A stretch of 64,000 nucleotides of DNA from Plectrocnemia conspersa (lineage: Eukaryota > Arthropoda > Insecta > Trichoptera > Polycentropodidae): NCBI GenBank assembly GCA_009617715.1, contig VTFK01000376.1:186001-250000 (forward strand), in the 5' to 3' direction. Made by a program: the position numbers and the translations under genes. Shown here piece by piece: positions 59,944-64,000 of this stretch (within the stretch, counting starts at the first letter, position 1; each line of letters begins with the position of its first letter). The notes beneath the pieces were generated by a model that saw nothing but the letters and a program-made list of their open reading frames with translations, was not told the origin of the DNA and made no database searches.

Positions 59944-61195
59944 CAGGCCTTCCAAGAAGGGAGGGGGAGACGGGACAAATTCTTGGGGCCCGTTCTCCTT
60001 GAGTGACCCGGCTCTGAAAAAATACATATCAAGAATATACTTATCAAAAAAACTAAAATCTGATATCAAATAACAAACCGAACTAAATGTTTGCGATGAA
60101 TATATTTTAAGTATAAGTTTCTTTTTCTTTTTTTATACATACAGAGTGGAACATTGCCTTCAAAAGCACACTTTCTAGAAAGTACTTTTACAATAAGAAA
60201 TGAGTGTTTTATTTTGATGCAGCTCCGTTTGTGTTAAATTTTGTTTGCAAATTATTTTTGATTTTATTGTTTTCTGAACCTTATAAAATATTACACATAT
60301 TTAGGAGGCAATATACAACGGATGTAAATAAGTAGCAGTAAATTTAGGTATTTGATCTGAATTTTCAGATCGATGAAAAAAAAGAAGTAGCAGAGAAATA
60401 ACGAGGAATCAACAACAACACCAGCTGAATTATATTATTAGTAATTTGACAACTAAAATAAATAAATAAATTCAGTTTCATTTGACTATTTCGCTACTTG
60501 AATGATGATGAAATTCGGGAAAAGAAAAAAATACTACGAAACAAATATAACGATGATCTTGATGAGCTGTTATCTGAAGAAAGATTACATTTAAAATCAA
60601 TATGTGATGCAAATAGTGAAATAAAAAATATTTTACCCATACAGTTGCTAAATAAACTAAATCAACTCTTAATATTGCTATAGGTTTAAGATTATTTTGT
60701 GCAATACCAGTAACTATCAAGGACGTCATTTGGGGAGGGCCAGGTGGCATTTGTTCCCCCTTGAATTTGGTCAGAAAAATGCATGTCATTCAATGAGATA
60801 CTATGAATCATTTACCCACGCTGAAATGCTCCCTTATTCTAAACCAGAAATTTTTCGGGTCATCCTTCAAAGAAAATGTAAAAACACAGTCTTAAATCTA
60901 TCCAAAAAATATTTTTTAAAATATCATTTCAGTGAAATCATATCAAAATATACTTTCACCCGTAGATGTATATATTTACCTGTGAAAATATAATTTATCA
61001 GGCAGGTGCTAGTAAAATATATGATTTCATTTTTCCATATGTAGTAATATATACATTTACGTACTTATCATTATTTATTTACATGCAATGTGAAAATTTT
61101 ACAGTGCAGTGAGAATATATTATCACTAGTCAAGTTCAAATATATTTTCATCAGTAGATTTATATTTCTATTAGAAAAAATAGAGCTATAAAAAT
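59944..61195 (+). mobile_element. Third hAT-type relative (copy C), truncated on the right
   Basis: It starts CAGGCCTTCCAAGAAGGG, like copy B. It follows B's sequence through 60480 (for example ggaacattgccttca and ggaatcaacaac-type words), holds about 420 nt absent from B, then follows B again from about 60900 to 61195. Sequence beyond, including the palindrome and right end, is missing. The extra part includes a hAT transposase scrap. No matching right target duplication was found. Confidence 0.65.
60496..60716 (+). pseudogene. hAT transposase scrap inside copy C
   Basis: The plus ORF ends LDELLSEERLHLKSICD, then NSEIKNILPIQLLNKL. After a one-base frame change it continues NIAIGLRLFCAIPVT. 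The order matches the C-terminal part of hAT transposases of the ZMYM1-like type, where an ERL.LKS segment precedes NI.IALRI...IPVT and the dimerisation motif. The rest is cut off by unrelated GC-rich sequence near 60720. This is the only coding evidence for the class of elements A, B and C. Confidence 0.65.
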
Positions 61196-61199
61196 TTAC

Positions 61200-61425
61200 C
61201 AATATAAATATTTCAATGACACCGCCTTTTAGCAACGTTAAAAAAATGCTACGTCAAGAATGCAAGGAATTGTATTCCAAAGCCACTAGGAAAATACACT
61301 AAGATACAAATACGGATACTTCTTGTATAAATTCTATTTGGATCCTCTCCAAAAACAGGGAGTACTTCGTTTCACTTTGATTTTAGACAATTGAGCCATA
61401 TTTAAATAAATTATTGAAGTGACAC
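61200..61425 (-). pseudogene. LINE reverse transcriptase C-terminal fragment
   Basis: The minus strand reads FKYGSIVWNQSETKYSL followed by FLERIQIEFI, corresponding to LEY.SIVW.P......IE.IQ..FL in LINE proteins. It is the same region as 53740-53990, with which it shares atacactaagatacaaata-like DNA. It abuts the truncated hAT copy C. Confidence 0.7.
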
Positions 61426-64000
61426 GCGCTCCGCATAATGTAGCCGAGCATTTTCGACGCCTTATCGCGACGTGCATAGTAAACATTTATCACTGCTTGA
61501 ACGTCACTCTCAAATCATCTCAAAAATAATGTTTGCTAAAAACATTTCCGCCTAAATTGTAAAAGAATTTCGCCGTGAAAAGGGTTAAGGAATTATAAAA
61601 ATTTGATCGAGCACCTCTACAGCGACTCCTGGTCTTTCTGTAAAGAGAATGAATTTTAATTGGTGCAAATATTATATTTTAAAACCCTTTCAAGTCAACA
61701 GTGTTTTTATTTTCGAGCAGTTTATATACTATTTTTCAGATTGGATTAAAAACATACAGAAAAATCGATTTATTTGTAGTATTTTTGTGAATTCTGCGAT
61801 AGCTTTGTAGTAGCTTTAATAAATTGAATGTGAATGTTCTGTCCGTAAACTAATAGATCCATTTCACTCTTGGTATCCATCCAAAACTTTCAATTTACCT
61901 AGACAAAGCATATTGAGTAATCGGCGTAAGACAATATTCTATTTTAATTGTATCGGTGTCTATTTGCATTATTTTATGCAAAAAAGAAATAGGCAGTCTA
62001 GACTGAGGCTTTTGCTCCACAAAGCCACTAATACAAACACAATAAATCATTTGTCATAAAATATCAATTTCAGGCTAAAAGCTTTATGCAATTAATCAGA
62101 ACCGTTAAATTAATGCGATGCAAATTTGTAACTCAAATTTGAACCGCGAACCATAAATACATCTCTAGTGCAATGAAAATTAATTAATTGATCAATAACT
62201 ATTGTAATGTTTCTCATTGTGTAGCAAATGTGACATATAATAGTTAGGCTTGTTTAGCTGTAACAAGACATACTATATTGTTCAAACATTAATCAAAACA
62301 CGACCGGACGTAAATTATGCACCAAAAGGAACAGGGGTAGCTAAGCTGTTAACCGCGAAACGTAGGTAGCCTTGGAAGTGAATCTGAAAATCCATGATTT
62401 GAATTAACATAACAATTTCTATACCATACAAAAAATCAGAGAAAGGGCATAGCTATTTTCAAAGAGTAAAACGTTTTATATATACACGTGAATACACCCT
62501 TTCATCAATCCACATTGACATGGGTGAATGACAATGTTTTTCCGATTCCGGTATTTCTGACCCCCAGCTAAAACTTTAACGAAACAAATGTCCACAATTC
62601 AACGTTCGGATACAACGTAAACCTGTCAGTTTCCACCCCCAGACAGAATGATTGATGTTACTCGTTGGTGCAACTGTGATAATGGTATTCAATCTGTTCT
62701 GGGGTACAAAATATGTACAAATAGCAATATGATTTTGACAACTGGGATTTTTAAAGCATCCGACAGGTATTTACCAGACATCTGCAAAAAAAAAAAAGCA
62801 TAATATATAGAGTTACGTTAGTTGTGAATTTACTGGGACTCGTAGAAATAAGAGACGGCGGAGATTTAAATTGGAAATTAGAATTCTAAGATTAAATTGC
62901 GTCTGATGGTGCAAAAAAGAAAGCTTTCATTCTAGCGAACGTTTTAGAATAAATTTAATTTTATTATAGATTACTAATTTATAATATAAATGTTCACTAG
63001 AACACTAAAACATACAATCTAATAATAATATTATATTTTAGCGAAAAAAATGTAATAGCATAAAAAGGAGCAAGATCTAGAAACATGGCGAGTACTTACA
63101 ATCCTAATCTAAGTAAATAATCCCTTTTTATTTACTAAATCAGATCTGTTTTCTTTTAAGAGCAAGATTAAATTATATTAATCATTAATAAATAAGACGT
63201 GTCTATATATTTTTCGTATTAATTTGCTATAAACAACGATAGCAAATAAAGCAAAAATTTTATTTTATATTCATATCGCAAGCAAAGAAACTCGTTTTAA
63301 CAATATTCATAAACTTGCAATTGTTAATAAAAAAGTACTCGAGACGATGCAGATGCTCAACTTAATCTCTATGCTATTTAATTTATTCGTTCATATTTAC
63401 TAATATAAATATTTCAACGGAATTAAATAAGAAACACTACTGAGACTTTAAGCGCTATTTATATTACAAATTATTGTTACGTTGATATTACCTTTACTTC
63501 TACTTTATTTTAATTAATTAGTAAAATTATTTACATACACATTTTCAGCGTATAAAAATTATTCTACGTTATATTTATACATAAATTTCTTAAAAACAAT
63601 ATTAAATATTTTTTTTACAAGTCACAATAAAACAAATCTTATTTTATTGATTTTTTATAAACTTTTGAGAAAATTAAAATTCAGAAAGTATTTTCCGTAA
63701 TATAATCACAATTGTCTGAAACTTCTCAATAACAAAATTTGCAAAATTCGTCCTTAGCTACATTGAATTTATCTGTGTAATGGTGAACATTTCAGAGTGA
63801 TTGTAAATGGGTCAGAGTTTCGTAGAATATGATTAATTAGTTGAACTAATAATATATATTTTTAATATTTAATTAACATACAACATAAATAAAATATTAT
63901 AAGGCACTGATTTAATTAAATTAAACAACAACGCCATGAATCACTAGAAATTTACGAACTTGATCCCGATTATTATTAAGATGAAGGTGTTAAGATTATT
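61426..64000. other. AT-rich stretch with a few GC-richer patches
   Basis: No gene was recognised to the window end. Patches near 61420-61560 and 62480-62720 contain CpG words and could be regulatory. A frame near 62815-62890 reads GLVEIRDGGDLNWKLEF but is too short to support a call. Confidence 0.35.

Noticed and set aside
63061..63120. A strong minus donor (GGATT/GTAAGTACTC) as an exon end
   Set aside because: The only nearby acceptor would leave a 9-nt exon, too short to support.
1..64000. CRISPR array, operons, rRNA genes or a prokaryotic gene cluster
   Set aside because: No regularly spaced identical repeats, no rRNA-like sequence and no compact genes are present; the content is eukaryotic.

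Overview
The window is strongly AT-rich eukaryotic DNA. It has no operons, no compact gene array, no rRNA or CRISPR, and no intact long ORF. The degraded mobile elements are LINE reverse transcriptases, several hAT types and a pogo/Tigger element, which suggests an arthropod and most likely an insect. That is an inference, because no host protein was recognised. The region reads as deep intron or intergenic sequence.

Layout. 0-6 kb: an old dispersed repeat, an LTR-like stretch with a large inverted repeat, a second repeat family, then a frameshifted LINE reverse transcriptase (3.8-5.2 kb, minus). 6-17 kb: GC/CpG-richer islands, three LINE scraps, a candidate minus-strand exon at 13.6 kb and a collapsed palindrome at 14 kb. 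17-30 kb: a possible MITE, islands, a perfect 27-bp hairpin beside a decayed hAT transposase (23 kb), and a promoter-like island at 29.3-29.7 kb. 30-37 kb: the longest LINE relic (32.1-33.3 kb, minus) and a LINE fragment interrupted by a non-autonomous hAT with an 8-bp target duplication (34.99-36.69 kb). 38-49 kb: two related hAT-type elements (42.3-43.1 and 46.7-48.7 kb), each carrying a 234-bp GC-cored palindrome with 115-nt arms. The longer one has a perfect 8-bp target duplication. 50-64 kb: LINE fragments, a complete but dead 984-bp pogo/Tigger element with TA duplications, a second hAT type (56.5-58.5 kb), and a third relative of the 46.7 kb element that keeps a hAT transposase scrap (59.9-61.2 kb).

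Between the transposons, GC-richer islands recur every few kilobases in AT-rich sequence. Most have no convincing ORF and look like conserved non-coding or regulatory DNA of a larger gene. A few contain short segments bounded by good splice consensus (13570-13625, 20552-20579 and 49161-49197 minus; 38271-38327 plus). These are the only host exon candidates and none is proven.

No clear new gene system is visible. The most interesting structure is the palindrome-bearing hAT family, including a collapsed third palindrome at 14 kb and an extra degenerate arm copy beside each full palindrome. It could supply hairpin RNA.
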